Positions 33,226 through 42,166 of a stretch of 64,000 nucleotides of DNA are shown one piece after another (position 1 is the first letter of the stretch; every line of letters begins with the position of its first letter). The notes under the pieces are model-generated. The model had not been told where the DNA came from and made no database searches. It worked only from the letters and a program-made list of their open reading frames with translations. Location of the stretch: positions 807,001-871,000 of the forward strand of contig NZ_CP015637.1 in NCBI RefSeq assembly GCF_001708445.1. Reading direction: 5' to 3'. Source of the DNA: Pseudomonas fluorescens (GTDB taxonomy: Bacteria > Pseudomonadota > Gammaproteobacteria > Pseudomonadales > Pseudomonadaceae). Position numbers and translations under genes: made by a program.

Positions 33226-34191
33226 ATGCCCACTACCCCGTCCTTCAAGCCGAAAATTGGCATCAGTGCCTGCCTGCTGGGCGAGACCGTACGCTTCAAT
33301 GGCGGCCACAAACAATCCCATCTGTGCAGCGAGGTGCTCGCCGAGTATTTCGACTTCGTGCCGCTGTGCCCGGAAGTGGCGATCGGCCTGGGCATTCCCC
33401 GTGAAACCATTCGCCTGGTGGGCGATGCCGAACAGCCACAGGCCGTTGGCACGGTGCACCGCGAACTGAACGTCACTGCGCCGCTTGACGCATACGGCCG
33501 GAAAATGGCCGCCGAACACACTGACCTGTGCGGCTACATCTTTATGCAGAAGTCGCCCTCGTGCGGCCTGGAGCGGGTCAAGGTGTACCGCGAGAACGGC
33601 GCACCGGTGGACGGCGGCGGTCGCGGCATCTACGCCCAGGCGTTTTGCGCTCGCCACCCGAACCTGCCCGTGGAAGAAGATGGCCGCCTGAATGACCCGG
33701 TCCTGCGGGAAAACTTCCTGGCGCGCGTCTTCGTCTACGCCAGCTGGCAACGACTGCTGGCCGAGGGCCTGACCCGCCACCGCTTGCTCGCCTTTCACTC
33801 GCGCTACAAGTATTTGCTGATGGCCCACAGCTTGATGCATTACAAAAGCCTGGGCCACCGGCTCGGCAGCATGTCCAAGGATGCCAACCTCGACGAATTG
33901 GCGGCCTGCTACTTCAGTGACCTGATGACCGGCCTGAAAAAGTGCGCCACCCGCGGCAGCCACACCAATGTGCTGCAACACATCAGCGGCTACCTCAAGC
34001 AGGTCATCAGTGCCGATGACAAACAGGAAATGCAGACCGTCATCGGCCAGTACCGCCAAGGCATCGTGCCACTGGTGGTGCCGTTGACGCTGCTCAAGCA
34101 TCACTTTCGCCTCCATCCGGATCGCTACATCGCGCAGCAGGCCTACTTGCAGCCGCACCCGGAAAATCTCAGCCTGCGTAATGCGATCTAA
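33226..34191 (+). CDS. DUF523/DUF1722 protein (YbgA-like)
   Basis: A 321-residue two-domain protein. The N-terminal DUF523 (about 8-150) has conserved Cys: ISACLLGETVRFNGGHK, and DLCGYIFMQKSPSCGLERV. The C-terminal DUF1722 (about 190-310) corresponds to YbgA, the gene next to phr in E. coli. Recent work ties DUF523-type proteins to thiouracil desulfuration, but that is not visible here. The ATG at 33226 is chosen; an in-frame TTG two codons upstream is less likely. It is the first gene of the light operon. Confidence 0.9.
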   Translation: MPTTPSFKPKIGISACLLGETVRFNGGHKQSHLCSEVLAEYFDFVPLCPEVAIGLGIPRETIRLVGDAEQPQAVGTVHRELNVTAPLDAYGRKMAAEHTDLCGYIFMQKSPSCGLERVKVYRENGAPVDGGGRGIYAQAFCARHPNLPVEEDGRLNDPVLRENFLARVFVYASWQRLLAEGLTRHRLLAFHSRYKYLLMAHSLMHYKSLGHRLGSMSKDANLDELAACYFSDLMTGLKKCATRGSHTNVLQHISGYLKQVISADDKQEMQTVIGQYRQGIVPLVVPLTLLKHHFRLHPDRYIAQQAYLQPHPENLSLRNAI

Positions 34192-34194
34192 CCC

Positions 34195-35136
34195 ATGAAC
34201 AGTGTCATCAAAGCCGTCCTGCTCGACGAACCTGGCGAAGATATCGCCCAAGCCCTGGAGAACGGTTGGCTGCCGATCCGCGAAGTGGCGCGCCAGACCG
34301 GCGTCAACGCCGTCACCCTGCGCGCCTGGGAACGCCGTTACGGCCTGATCGTGCCGCAACGCACGCCCAAGGGGCACCGGTTGTTCAGCGCCGAGCATGT
34401 CCAACGCATCCACACGATCCTTACCTGGCTCAACCGTGGCGTGCCCGTCAGCCAGGTGAAAACCCTGATCGACTCAGCCCAGGTCAGCCCCGAGGCGGTC
34501 GAAAACGAATGGCATTCCCTGCGCCAGAACCTGGTGAAGGCCATCAGCGAACTGGCCGAACGCCGCGTAGACGACGCCTTTAACCAGGCCATGGCGCTGT
34601 ACCCGCCGCGCACCCTGTGCGAGCAATTGCTGCTACCGCTGCTCAATGAACTGGAACAACGCTGGCAGGGCCAGTTTGGCGCGCAGATGGAGCGGGTGTT
34701 TTTCCTGTCCTGGCTGCGCAGCAAGTTTGGCGCGCGCATCTATCACAACAACCGCCAGTTGCATGGCGCGCCACTGCTGCTGATCAACCATTCCGACCTG
34801 CCCCTGGAACCGCATGTGTGGCTCAGCGCCTGGCTGGCCAGCAGCGCCGACTGCCCGGTGGAGGTGTTCGACTGGCCCCTGCCCGCCGGCGAACTGTCCT
34901 TGGCGGTGGAACACCTGCAACCGCGTGCCGTGTTGCTCTATTCGAGCAAAGCCCTCCACTGGTCGGCATTCGAAAAACTTTTGGCCGGCGTCAGTTGCCC
35001 AAAACTGATCGTCGGACCCACGGTATGCATCCACCAAACGGAGCTGGCCGTATTAATCGGCGACACCCCGGAATTGTTCGTGGCCGAAGACCCATTGTCG
35101 GCCCACCAGCGTCTGATCCAGCGTGGACTTCTTTAA
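34195..35136 (+). CDS. MerR-family regulator, class II LitR/CarH-like
   Basis: Likely photosensory repressor of this operon. Residues about 25-95 are a MerR winged helix (LPIREVARQTGVNAVTLRAWERRYGLIVPQR). The long C-terminal part (about 110-310) has the helical-bundle plus Rossmann size of the CarH/LitR cobalamin-binding module, with VFFLSWLRSKFGARIYHNN. The usual B12 motif (E/DxHxxG) is missing: the equivalent strand reads LLLINHSDLPLEP. Class II LitR proteins in Pseudomonas are reported to lack B12 binding and to act with a LOV partner. It starts three bases after the previous stop. Confidence 0.85.
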   Translation: MNSVIKAVLLDEPGEDIAQALENGWLPIREVARQTGVNAVTLRAWERRYGLIVPQRTPKGHRLFSAEHVQRIHTILTWLNRGVPVSQVKTLIDSAQVSPEAVENEWHSLRQNLVKAISELAERRVDDAFNQAMALYPPRTLCEQLLLPLLNELEQRWQGQFGAQMERVFFLSWLRSKFGARIYHNNRQLHGAPLLLINHSDLPLEPHVWLSAWLASSADCPVEVFDWPLPAGELSLAVEHLQPRAVLLYSSKALHWSAFEKLLAGVSCPKLIVGPTVCIHQTELAVLIGDTPELFVAEDPLSAHQRLIQRGLL

Positions 35137-36582
35137 ATGCATTTGACCTGGCTGCGCACCGACTTGCGCCTGCACGACAACACCGCCCTGGCCGCCGCGA
35201 GCCAGCGGGGCCCGGTGGCCGCCGTGTACCTGATCACCCCGCAGCAATGGCTGGCCCACGATGACGCGCCCTGCAAAGTCGACTTCTGGCTGCGCAACCT
35301 GCAGCACTTGAGCCAGGCGCTGGGTGCGCTGAACATTCCGTTGCTGATCCGCCACGCCGAGACCTGGGACCAGGCGCCTGCCGTGCTGAGCCAACTGTGC
35401 CGGGAATTGTCGGTGACGTCGGTGCACGTCAACGAGGAATACGGCATCCATGAAAGCCGTCGCGACGCGGCCGTCGCCCAGGCCCTGGACGCCGATGGCG
35501 TGGCCTTCCACAGCTACCTGGACCAACTGCTTTTCCAACCGGGCAGCGTACTGACCAAGACTGGCACCTACTTCCAGGTGTTCAGCCAGTTCCGCAAGGT
35601 GTGCTACAGCCGCCTGCACACTGCTTTACCCCGGTTAGTGGCGACGCCCAAGGCCCAAGCCGCACTCAAGCTCAAGAGCGACCCGGTCCCTCACCAGGTC
35701 GAAGGGTTCGAACCACCGAGCGAGACACTGCGCGCGCTATGGCCCGCCGGCGAAGACGAGGCCCGCCGCCGCCTCGACGCCTTCGCCGACCAGCAGATCA
35801 GCGACTACAAGGATGAGCGTGACTTCCCGGCCAAACCCGGCACCAGCCAGCTCTCCGCGTACCTCGCGGCCGGCGTGGTGTCGCCGCGCCAATGCCTGCA
35901 CGCCGCGCTGCAAACCAACCAGGGCGAATTCGAAAGCGGCGACATCGGCGCGATCACGTGGATCAATGAATTGCTCTGGCGGGAGTTCTACAAACACATT
36001 CTGGTGGGCTACCCCCGGGTGTCGCGCCACCGCGCTTTCCGCCCCGAAACCGAAGCGCTGGCCTGGCGCGATGCGCCCCAGGATCTCGCCGCCTGGCAGC
36101 AAGCGCGTACCGGCCTGCCGATCATCGATGCCGCCATGCGCCAACTGCTGGAGACCGGCTGGATGCATAACCGCCTGCGCATGGTGGTGGCGATGTTCTT
36201 GACCAAGAACCTGCTGATCGACTGGCGCGAAGGTGAGCGCTTCTTCATGCGTCACCTGATCGACGGCGACCTGGCGGCCAACAACGGCGGCTGGCAGTGG
36301 AGTTCGTCCACCGGTACCGATTCGGCACCCTACTTCCGGATTTTCAGCCCGCTGAGCCAGTCGGAAAAATTCGACAGCGAAGGCGTCTTTATCAAGCACT
36401 GGCTACCGCAGCTGGCGGCGCTGAATAAAAAGGAAGTGCACAACCCCGCAGCCGTCGGCGGCTTGTTCGGCGTGGCCGATTACCCCCGCGCCATCGTCGA
36501 CCTCAAGCAATCGCGCGAACGCGCCTTGGCGGCTTTCCGCAGCCTGCCATCGCGCCAGGCAGTCGGAGCCGAGCATGAGTGA
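35137..36582 (+). CDS. phrB: Deoxyribodipyrimidine photolyase PhrB
   Basis: Class I CPD photolyase of 481 residues; uses blue light to split pyrimidine dimers. The N-terminal alpha/beta antenna domain starts MHLTWLRTDLRLHDNTALAA. The C-terminal FAD domain has ELLWREFYKHI, WMHNRLRMVVAMFLTKNLLI and GGWQWSSSTGTDSAPYFRIF, all key family stretches. Its ATG directly follows the merR stop. Position in a TGTACA-controlled operon implies light-induced repair. Confidence 0.96.
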   Translation: MHLTWLRTDLRLHDNTALAAASQRGPVAAVYLITPQQWLAHDDAPCKVDFWLRNLQHLSQALGALNIPLLIRHAETWDQAPAVLSQLCRELSVTSVHVNEEYGIHESRRDAAVAQALDADGVAFHSYLDQLLFQPGSVLTKTGTYFQVFSQFRKVCYSRLHTALPRLVATPKAQAALKLKSDPVPHQVEGFEPPSETLRALWPAGEDEARRRLDAFADQQISDYKDERDFPAKPGTSQLSAYLAAGVVSPRQCLHAALQTNQGEFESGDIGAITWINELLWREFYKHILVGYPRVSRHRAFRPETEALAWRDAPQDLAAWQQARTGLPIIDAAMRQLLETGWMHNRLRMVVAMFLTKNLLIDWREGERFFMRHLIDGDLAANNGGWQWSSSTGTDSAPYFRIFSPLSQSEKFDSEGVFIKHWLPQLAALNKKEVHNPAAVGGLFGVADYPRAIVDLKQSRERALAAFRSLPSRQAVGAEHE

Positions 36583-37000
36583 CTTCCTGCGCCGTTTCGC
36601 CCAGGCCTTTGCCACGCTGGACAAGCACAACCTGCAGTTGCTCGACAGCCTGTACAGCAAGGACATCGCCTTCACTGACCCGCTGCACGACGTGCAAGGG
36701 CTGCCGGCGCTGCACCGTTACTTTGCCGAGCTGTACGGCAATATCAGCCAACTGCGCTTTGACTTCCAGGGCGTCGACGAGGTGGCCGACGGTGAAGGCT
36801 ACCTGCGCTGGAAAATGAGTTTTTGCCACCCGCGCCTGGCCGATGGCAAGGTGATCCGGGTGGAAGGCTGCTCGCACCTAATGTGGCGCGAGAACAAGGT
36901 GTACCGCCATCGTGACTATTTCGATGCGGGCGCGCTGCTTTATGAACACTTGCCGATTATCGGCCGTGTGGTCCGTTGGCTGAAAAGGAGAATGGGATGA
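36575..37000 (+). CDS. NTF2/SnoaL-like protein
   Basis: A 141-residue member of the NTF2-like fold (SnoaL type), with the start MSDFLRRFAQAFATLDKHNLQLLDSLYSKDIAFTDPLH typical of the group. No catalytic claim can be made. Overlaps the photolyase stop by eight bases and the following SDR start by four, so all three are translated together. The conserved gene order SnoaL-SDR-FAD-DUF1365-cfa suggests a shared fatty-acid modification task. Confidence 0.82.
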   Translation: MSDFLRRFAQAFATLDKHNLQLLDSLYSKDIAFTDPLHDVQGLPALHRYFAELYGNISQLRFDFQGVDEVADGEGYLRWKMSFCHPRLADGKVIRVEGCSHLMWRENKVYRHRDYFDAGALLYEHLPIIGRVVRWLKRRMG

Positions 37001-37779
37001 GCCTTACACCGCCCCGTCGATATTGGCTGACCGGCGCCAGCAGTGGCATCGGCGCTTCCCTCGCCGTGGAGTTGCTCAACAGCGGCGCCCACGTGGCACT
37101 CAGCTCGCGCTCCAAGGGGCCGCTGGAGGCCCTGGCCCAGCGCTTTCCCGGCCAGGTGCTGATCGTGGCGGGCGACCTGACCAACAGTCAGACCGTGCGT
37201 GAAATCGGTGAACGCATCAGCGCGACCTGGGGCTCGCTGGACACGGTGATCCTCAATGCCGGCACCTGCGAATACGTGGACGCACAGCAGTTCGACTCGT
37301 CGATTGTCGAGCATGTGGTGCGCACCAACCTGCTCGCCAGCAGCTACTGCATCGAAGCCGCACTGCCCCTGCTGCGCGCCGGGCGCACGCCGCACCTGGT
37401 GGGCGTCGCCAGTGCCGTGACCTACCTGCCAATGCCCCGCGCCGAAGCCTACGGGGCGTCCAAGGCCGGCCTGCGTTACCTGTTCGAATCCCTGCGCGTC
37501 AGCCTGTCACCGGAAAATATCGACGTCACCGTGATCAGCCCTGGGTTTGTCGACACGCCGCTGACCGCGCGCAACGACTTTCCGATGCCCCTGAGCTGGT
37601 CGGCGGACAAGGCCGCGCGGCATATCTTTGCCAAACTGGACAAGCGCCCCCTGGAAATCGCCTTCCCGGCGCTGTTCATCGCCACGCTCTGGCCGCTGTC
37701 GAAACTGCCAGATCGCGCGCAACTGATCATCGGTAAACGCATGCTGCGCAGCCCTCCGCCGAAAAAGGACGAGCTGTGA
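36997..37779 (+). CDS. Short-chain dehydrogenase/reductase
   Basis: Classical SDR of 260 residues with cofactor motif TGASSGIG near residue 12, NAG in VILNAGTC, and the catalytic YGASK in EAYGASKAGLRYLF. The substrate is unknown. The ATG at 36997 gives the normal N-terminus and overlaps the previous stop (ATGA); its own stop overlaps the next start by four bases. Confidence 0.88.
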   Translation: MSLTPPRRYWLTGASSGIGASLAVELLNSGAHVALSSRSKGPLEALAQRFPGQVLIVAGDLTNSQTVREIGERISATWGSLDTVILNAGTCEYVDAQQFDSSIVEHVVRTNLLASSYCIEAALPLLRAGRTPHLVGVASAVTYLPMPRAEAYGASKAGLRYLFESLRVSLSPENIDVTVISPGFVDTPLTARNDFPMPLSWSADKAARHIFAKLDKRPLEIAFPALFIATLWPLSKLPDRAQLIIGKRMLRSPPPKKDEL

Positions 37780-39023
37780 AAATCGCCATTATCGGCAGCG
37801 GTATCGCCGGGCTGACCAGCGCCTACCTGCTCAGCCGTCGCCACGACATCACGCTGTTCGAAGCGGGCGATCGCATCGGCGGGCATACCCACACGGTCAA
37901 CGTCACCGTCGAGGGCAAACGTTATGCTGTGGACACGGGTTTTATCGTGTTCAACGACTGGACCTACCCCAACTTCATCCGTCTGCTGGGGCAGATCGGC
38001 GTGACATTCAAACCCACCGAGATGAGTTTTTCGGTGTGCGACCAGAGCGCGAATTTCGAGTACAACGGCAACAACCTCAACAGCCTGTTTGCCCAGCGAC
38101 GCAATATCCTGTCGCCGGGGTTCTGGGGCATGTTGCGCGATATCCTGCGCTTCAATCGCCAAGCACCGCTGGACCTGCAAGCACAACGCATCAACGCCGA
38201 CATGACCTTGGGCGACTACCTCACCGCCGGCGGCTACGGCCCGCGGTTTATCCAGCATTACATCGTGCCGATGGGCGCGGCGATCTGGTCGATGTCCCTG
38301 GCCGACATGCTCGGATTCCCTTTGCAGTTCTTCGTAAGGTTCTTCAAGAACCACGGCTTGTTGTCAGTGAACAACCGCCCGCAATGGTGTGTGATCGAGG
38401 GCGGTTCAAGCCGCTATATCGAACCGCTGACGCAAAGCTTTCGTGAACAGATCCGCCTCGATTGCCCGGTGCGCCGGGTGGAACGTAACGCAGAGGGCGC
38501 GATCATCCACAGCGCCGCCGGTACCGAAGCCTTCGACAAGGTGGTGTTCGCCTGCCACAGCGACCAGGCGCTGGCGCTGCTCGGTGATCCCAGCCAGGCC
38601 GAGCAGCAAATCCTCGGCGCCCTGCCCTACGCCGACAACGACGTGGTACTGCACACCGACACCCGCTTGCTGCCCGATCGCGAATTGGCCTGGGCCAGCT
38701 GGAACTACCGGCTGACCGGCAACGCGCAGACCCAGGCGGCCGTCACCTATGACATGAACATCCTGCAAGGCATCGACAGCACCACCACGTTTTGCGTCAG
38801 CCTCAACCAGACGCCGATGATCAACCCACTGAAGATCCTCGCCCGCTACACCTACGCTCACCCGCAATACAGCCTGGCAGCGGTGGCCGCCCAAGCGCGC
38901 TGGGAAGAATTGAACGGCGCGCAGCACACCTATTATTGCGGCGCCTACTGGGCCAATGGTTTCCATGAAGACGGCGTGGTCAGCGCATTGCGCGTGGGCA
39001 AGGCGTTTGGAGAAACCCTGTGA
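37776..39023 (+). CDS. NAD(P)/FAD-dependent amine oxidase-like protein
   Basis: A 415-residue flavoprotein with IAIIGSGIAGLTSAYLLSRRHDITLFEAGDRIGGHTHTV at the N-terminus. It belongs to the family found beside DUF1365 and cyclopropane synthase genes; relatives elsewhere help make furan-containing or otherwise modified fatty acids. GTG start at 37776 overlaps the SDR stop (GTGA). The product lacks a signal peptide, so it should be cytosolic. Confidence 0.88.
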   Translation: MKIAIIGSGIAGLTSAYLLSRRHDITLFEAGDRIGGHTHTVNVTVEGKRYAVDTGFIVFNDWTYPNFIRLLGQIGVTFKPTEMSFSVCDQSANFEYNGNNLNSLFAQRRNILSPGFWGMLRDILRFNRQAPLDLQAQRINADMTLGDYLTAGGYGPRFIQHYIVPMGAAIWSMSLADMLGFPLQFFVRFFKNHGLLSVNNRPQWCVIEGGSSRYIEPLTQSFREQIRLDCPVRRVERNAEGAIIHSAAGTEAFDKVVFACHSDQALALLGDPSQAEQQILGALPYADNDVVLHTDTRLLPDRELAWASWNYRLTGNAQTQAAVTYDMNILQGIDSTTTFCVSLNQTPMINPLKILARYTYAHPQYSLAAVAAQARWEELNGAQHTYYCGAYWANGFHEDGVVSALRVGKAFGETL

Positions 39024-39829
39024 ACAGTGCCCTGTACAGCGGCTGGATCGCCCATCGCCGGTTCGCGCCCAAGGCCCACGCCTTTCGCTACCGCATCGGC
39101 CTGCTGTACCTGGACCTGAGCGAAGAAGACGAAGTGCTTGGGCTTTCGCCCCTGGCCGGCACGCGTCGCCTGGCGCCCTTCGGCTTTCGCCAGCAGGATT
39201 ACCTGCGTGAATTCACACGCCACGGCATGAGCTTGAGCGATGCCGTGCGCCAGGAAGTCGGCAAGGCCCTGGGGCGTGCCCCCCAGGGAGCTATCTGCCT
39301 GCTGACCCAGGCCCGCAGTTGGGGTCTGGCTTTTAATCCGGTGAGTTTCTTCTACTGCTTCGAAGCCGACGGACAATTGGCGGCGATCCTGTGTGAAGTG
39401 ACCAACACCCCATGGCGCGAGCGCTATCACTATGTGCTCCCGGCCCAGGCCCTCGCCGCCGGCGAGCACCAGCATTTCGCCGTAGCCAAGGCGTTTCATG
39501 TCTCGCCGTTCCTGCCGCGCAACCTGGAATACCGCATGAGCTTCAGCCCACCCGCCGCCAGGCTTGGCGTGCACATGGCCGATTGGCAGGGCTCGCAAAA
39601 AATCTTCGACGCGACCTTGAGCCTGCAAAGAGAGGCACTGAGTCGCACCAGCCTGCACCGTTACCTGTGGCGTTTTCCGTGGATGACCGCGAAGACCTGC
39701 CTGGCCATCTACTGGCAGGCCCTGCGCCTGTTACTCAAGCGCATACCGATTTTTTCCCATCAGGCCGCCGACGGCGCCTCTCGCACAGCAGTCGGTTATA
39801 CCAAGGATCGCCGCCATGAAATCCCCTAG
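39020..39829 (+). CDS. DUF1365 protein
   Basis: A 269-residue DUF1365 protein (start MNSALYSGWIAHRRFAPKAHAFRYRIGLLYLDL; internal NPVSFFYCFEADGQLAAILCEVTNTPW). DUF1365 has no settled function, but the gene is nearly always next to the FAD oxidase and Cfa-like genes, as here. GTG start overlaps the previous stop by four bases, and the end overlaps cfa by 14 bases. Confidence 0.9.
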   Translation: MNSALYSGWIAHRRFAPKAHAFRYRIGLLYLDLSEEDEVLGLSPLAGTRRLAPFGFRQQDYLREFTRHGMSLSDAVRQEVGKALGRAPQGAICLLTQARSWGLAFNPVSFFYCFEADGQLAAILCEVTNTPWRERYHYVLPAQALAAGEHQHFAVAKAFHVSPFLPRNLEYRMSFSPPAARLGVHMADWQGSQKIFDATLSLQREALSRTSLHRYLWRFPWMTAKTCLAIYWQALRLLLKRIPIFSHQAADGASRTAVGYTKDRRHEIP

Positions 39830-41087
39830 CTTATCGGTCAAATCCAGCCGCCTGAACATCAACGGCCTGACCAGTGCGCTGTTGCGCAAGGGCGTGCTGC
39901 GCCAGCTCAGTCAATTGCGCCATGGCCAACTGGTGATCATCGAGGACGGCGAACGCCAGGTCTTCGGCGCACGGGAAGCGCACCTGCTCGGGGAAATCCA
40001 GATCCTCGACTCGGCGGTATGGGGCCTGGTGGCGGCCAACGGTTCCATCGGCGCGGGCGAGGCGTTTATCCATGGCTACTGGAGCAGCCCAGACCTGACC
40101 GCCGTGGTACGCGTGATGGTCAGCAACCTGGAAGTACTCGATGCACTGGAAGGTGGCCTGGCCAAGTTGGCGCGGCCGTTCACCCAAGGTGTGCACTGGC
40201 TCAACCGCAATACGCGCAAAGGCTCGCAGAAAAACATCGCCGCCCACTATGACCTGGGCAACGACCTGTTCGAAGAGTTCCTCGACCCGACCATGATGTA
40301 TTCGGCGGCGCAGTTCCTCACGGCCGATGACACCCTGGAACAGGCGCAACTGAACAAGCTTGCGCGCATCTGCCAGAAACTGGCGCTCAAGCCCAGCGAT
40401 CATCTGCTGGAAATCGGCACCGGTTGGGGCAGCATGGCCTTGTATGCCGCACAGCATTACGGCTGCAAGGTCACCACCACGACCTTGTCCAAGGAGCAAT
40501 TCGCCTACACCGAAAAACGCATCCAGGCCCTGGGCTTGCAGGACCAGGTGACGCTGTTGCTGCAGGACTACCGCGACCTGACCGGCCAATACGACAAGCT
40601 GGTGTCCATCGAAATGATCGAAGCGGTGGGCCATCGCTTCCTGCCGACCTACTTCAAGCAATGCGCGCACCTGCTCAAGAGTGACGGCCTGATGTTGCTG
40701 CAAGCCATCACCATTCGCGAACAGCGTTTCGAGCAGGCCAAGAACAGCGTCGACTTTATCCAGCGCTATATCTTCCCCGGCGGCGCCCTGCCCAGCGTGC
40801 AAAACATGCTGCATATCGTCAGCCGCAACACCGATATGAACCTGCTGCACATGGAAGATTTCGGCCTGCATTACGCGCGAACCCTGCGCCTGTGGCATGA
40901 GAACTTTCGCCGCGCCCATGGCCGCCTGACAGAATTGGGCTACGACGAATACTTCCTGCGCTTGTGGGAATTCTATCTGTGCTACTGCGAAGGCGGCTTT
41001 ATGGAGCGCACCATCGGCACCGCACAGTTACTGCTGGCCAAGCCCTCGGCCATCACGCCCCCCCTGCTCGGGCGGTTCAGTGCTTAA
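39816..41087 (+). CDS. cfa: Cyclopropane-fatty-acyl-phospholipid synthase family protein
   Basis: SAM-dependent lipid methyltransferase of 423 residues that modifies double bonds of membrane phospholipids. A variable N-terminal domain (1-130) precedes the methyltransferase core with NIAAHYDLGNDLFEEFLD and SAM site LLEIGTGWGSMALYAA, then YIFPGGALPS. Because it sits with an SDR, a flavoprotein and DUF1365, the final product may be something other than a simple cyclopropane ring. Probably a second Cfa-like enzyme beside a housekeeping one elsewhere. Confidence 0.92.
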   Translation: MKSPSLSVKSSRLNINGLTSALLRKGVLRQLSQLRHGQLVIIEDGERQVFGAREAHLLGEIQILDSAVWGLVAANGSIGAGEAFIHGYWSSPDLTAVVRVMVSNLEVLDALEGGLAKLARPFTQGVHWLNRNTRKGSQKNIAAHYDLGNDLFEEFLDPTMMYSAAQFLTADDTLEQAQLNKLARICQKLALKPSDHLLEIGTGWGSMALYAAQHYGCKVTTTTLSKEQFAYTEKRIQALGLQDQVTLLLQDYRDLTGQYDKLVSIEMIEAVGHRFLPTYFKQCAHLLKSDGLMLLQAITIREQRFEQAKNSVDFIQRYIFPGGALPSVQNMLHIVSRNTDMNLLHMEDFGLHYARTLRLWHENFRRAHGRLTELGYDEYFLRLWEFYLCYCEGGFMERTIGTAQLLLAKPSAITPPLLGRFSA

Positions 41088-41559
41088 AACCGTCGCCAAC
41101 GCCGCGCTGTTCCAGTGCGGCTGGCTTGCCTGCGTACTCGGCGGCGACAGCCCCTGGCTGCTGGTGGGGGTGGCGGTGCTGGCAGTCCACCTGCTGTGGA
41201 TAAGTTCGTGGGCCGAGGATGCTGCGCTGATCATCCGCGTGACGCTGGTGGGTACGGTGCTGGATACGCTGCTGCGCAACCTCGGCGTTTTTCAGTTCAA
41301 CGAGCCGGGGCCGCTGATTCCGTTGTGGTTGATCCTGCTGTGGGCGACGCTGGCAACCACCTTGCGCCATTGCCTGGCCTGGAGCGCCCGGCCCTGGTGG
41401 CGTGCAGCTGTGCTGGGAGCCTTCGGCGGGCCATTCTCGTATTACGCAGGGAGCCAATTGGCGGGCGTGCAGTTTGGCTACGCATTGTGGCCAACCATGG
41501 CGGGGCTGGCGCTGCTTTGGGCGGCGGTGTTCGTCGGCTTGCACCGGCTGGCACGCTGA
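41080..41559 (+). CDS. DUF2878 membrane protein
   Basis: A 159-residue hydrophobic protein with about five membrane segments (LLVGVAVLAVHLLWIS; PLIPLWLILLWATLATTL; WPTMAGLALLWAAVFVGLHRLA). DUF2878 is of unknown function and is usually the tail gene of the DUF1365-cfa operon. It overlaps cfa by eight bases. Probably the last gene of the light operon. Confidence 0.85.
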   Translation: MLKTVANAALFQCGWLACVLGGDSPWLLVGVAVLAVHLLWISSWAEDAALIIRVTLVGTVLDTLLRNLGVFQFNEPGPLIPLWLILLWATLATTLRHCLAWSARPWWRAAVLGAFGGPFSYYAGSQLAGVQFGYALWPTMAGLALLWAAVFVGLHRLAR

Positions 41560-41613
41560 CGTCTGTCAGCCCTTTCACACCTGTGTCACCCACTTGCCTT
41601 ACACTGCGCGCCT

Positions 41614-41919
41614 ATGACCAACATCCCGCATACCCAAATCGCCGAACCCACCGTGACGTGCTCAACGTGCGCGGCCTGCTGCTGTCAGCTGGAGGTCATG
41701 CTGATCACCGACACCGGCGTACCGCAGCGCTATATCGATACCGATGACTGGGGCGGCGAGGTGATGCTGCGCCTGGATGATGGCTGGTGCGCGGCGCTGG
41801 ATCGCGACACGATGATGTGCACGATTTACGAGCGTCGGCCGCTGATTTGCCGGGAGTTCGAGATGGGTGCGCCGGAGTGCCTGGTCGAGCGTGAAGGGAT
41901 TACGACGGCGTATCGCTGA
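41614..41919 (+). CDS. YkgJ-family cysteine cluster protein
   Basis: A 101-residue protein with a Cys array CSTCAACCC near residues 16-24, then CAALDRDTMMCTIYERRPLICREFEMG, and a final Cys, as in the YkgJ/CxxCxxCC family thought to bind zinc or an iron-sulfur cluster. Starts 54 bases after DUF2878; it could be a read-through member of the light operon or independent. Confidence 0.85.
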   Translation: MTNIPHTQIAEPTVTCSTCAACCCQLEVMLITDTGVPQRYIDTDDWGGEVMLRLDDGWCAALDRDTMMCTIYERRPLICREFEMGAPECLVEREGITTAYR

Positions 41920-41943
41920 TCCCAAGCCGAAGAAACGCTCAAT

Positions 41944-42145
41944 ATGGGAGGGGGCTTCCCCTAATGCCTGCCAGTTAAGCGTACATCGCCCTCTGTAGGA
42001 GCTTGCTCGCGAAGAACGTCAACGATAACGCGTGTGTCCTGAATGAACGCAGCGCCTGTGAGTTTTTCGCGAGCAAGAACTAGGCGTCCCCCTCGCTCCT
42101 ACAAAAAAGCCTTAACGGACTGGCATCAGGGCTTGCCCCTCCCAC
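41944..42145. repeat. Outer REPIN remnant, split
   Basis: ATGGGAGGGGGCTTCCC with TAATGCCTGCCAGTTAAG on the left and CTTAACGGACTGGCATCAGGG with CTTGCCCCTCCCAC on the right are matching halves of a GTGGGAGGGGGC-type REPIN. About 100 bases of a different repeat (41994-42104) sit between them. The inner arms (CCAGTTAAG / CTTAACGGACTGG) still pair. Confidence 0.8.
41994..42104. repeat. Inner REP pair of TGTAGGAGC class
   Basis: TGTAGGAGCTTGCTCGCGAA (left) is the inverted partner of TTTTTCGCGAGCAAG and of GCTCCTACA at the right. The right arm is interrupted by about 18 extra bases (AACTAGGCGTCCCCCTCG) between CGCGAGCAAG and CTCCTACA. It lies between the two halves of another REPIN. Confidence 0.75.
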
Positions 42146-42166
42146 AGGTTTTGCAGGGTTCTGAAA

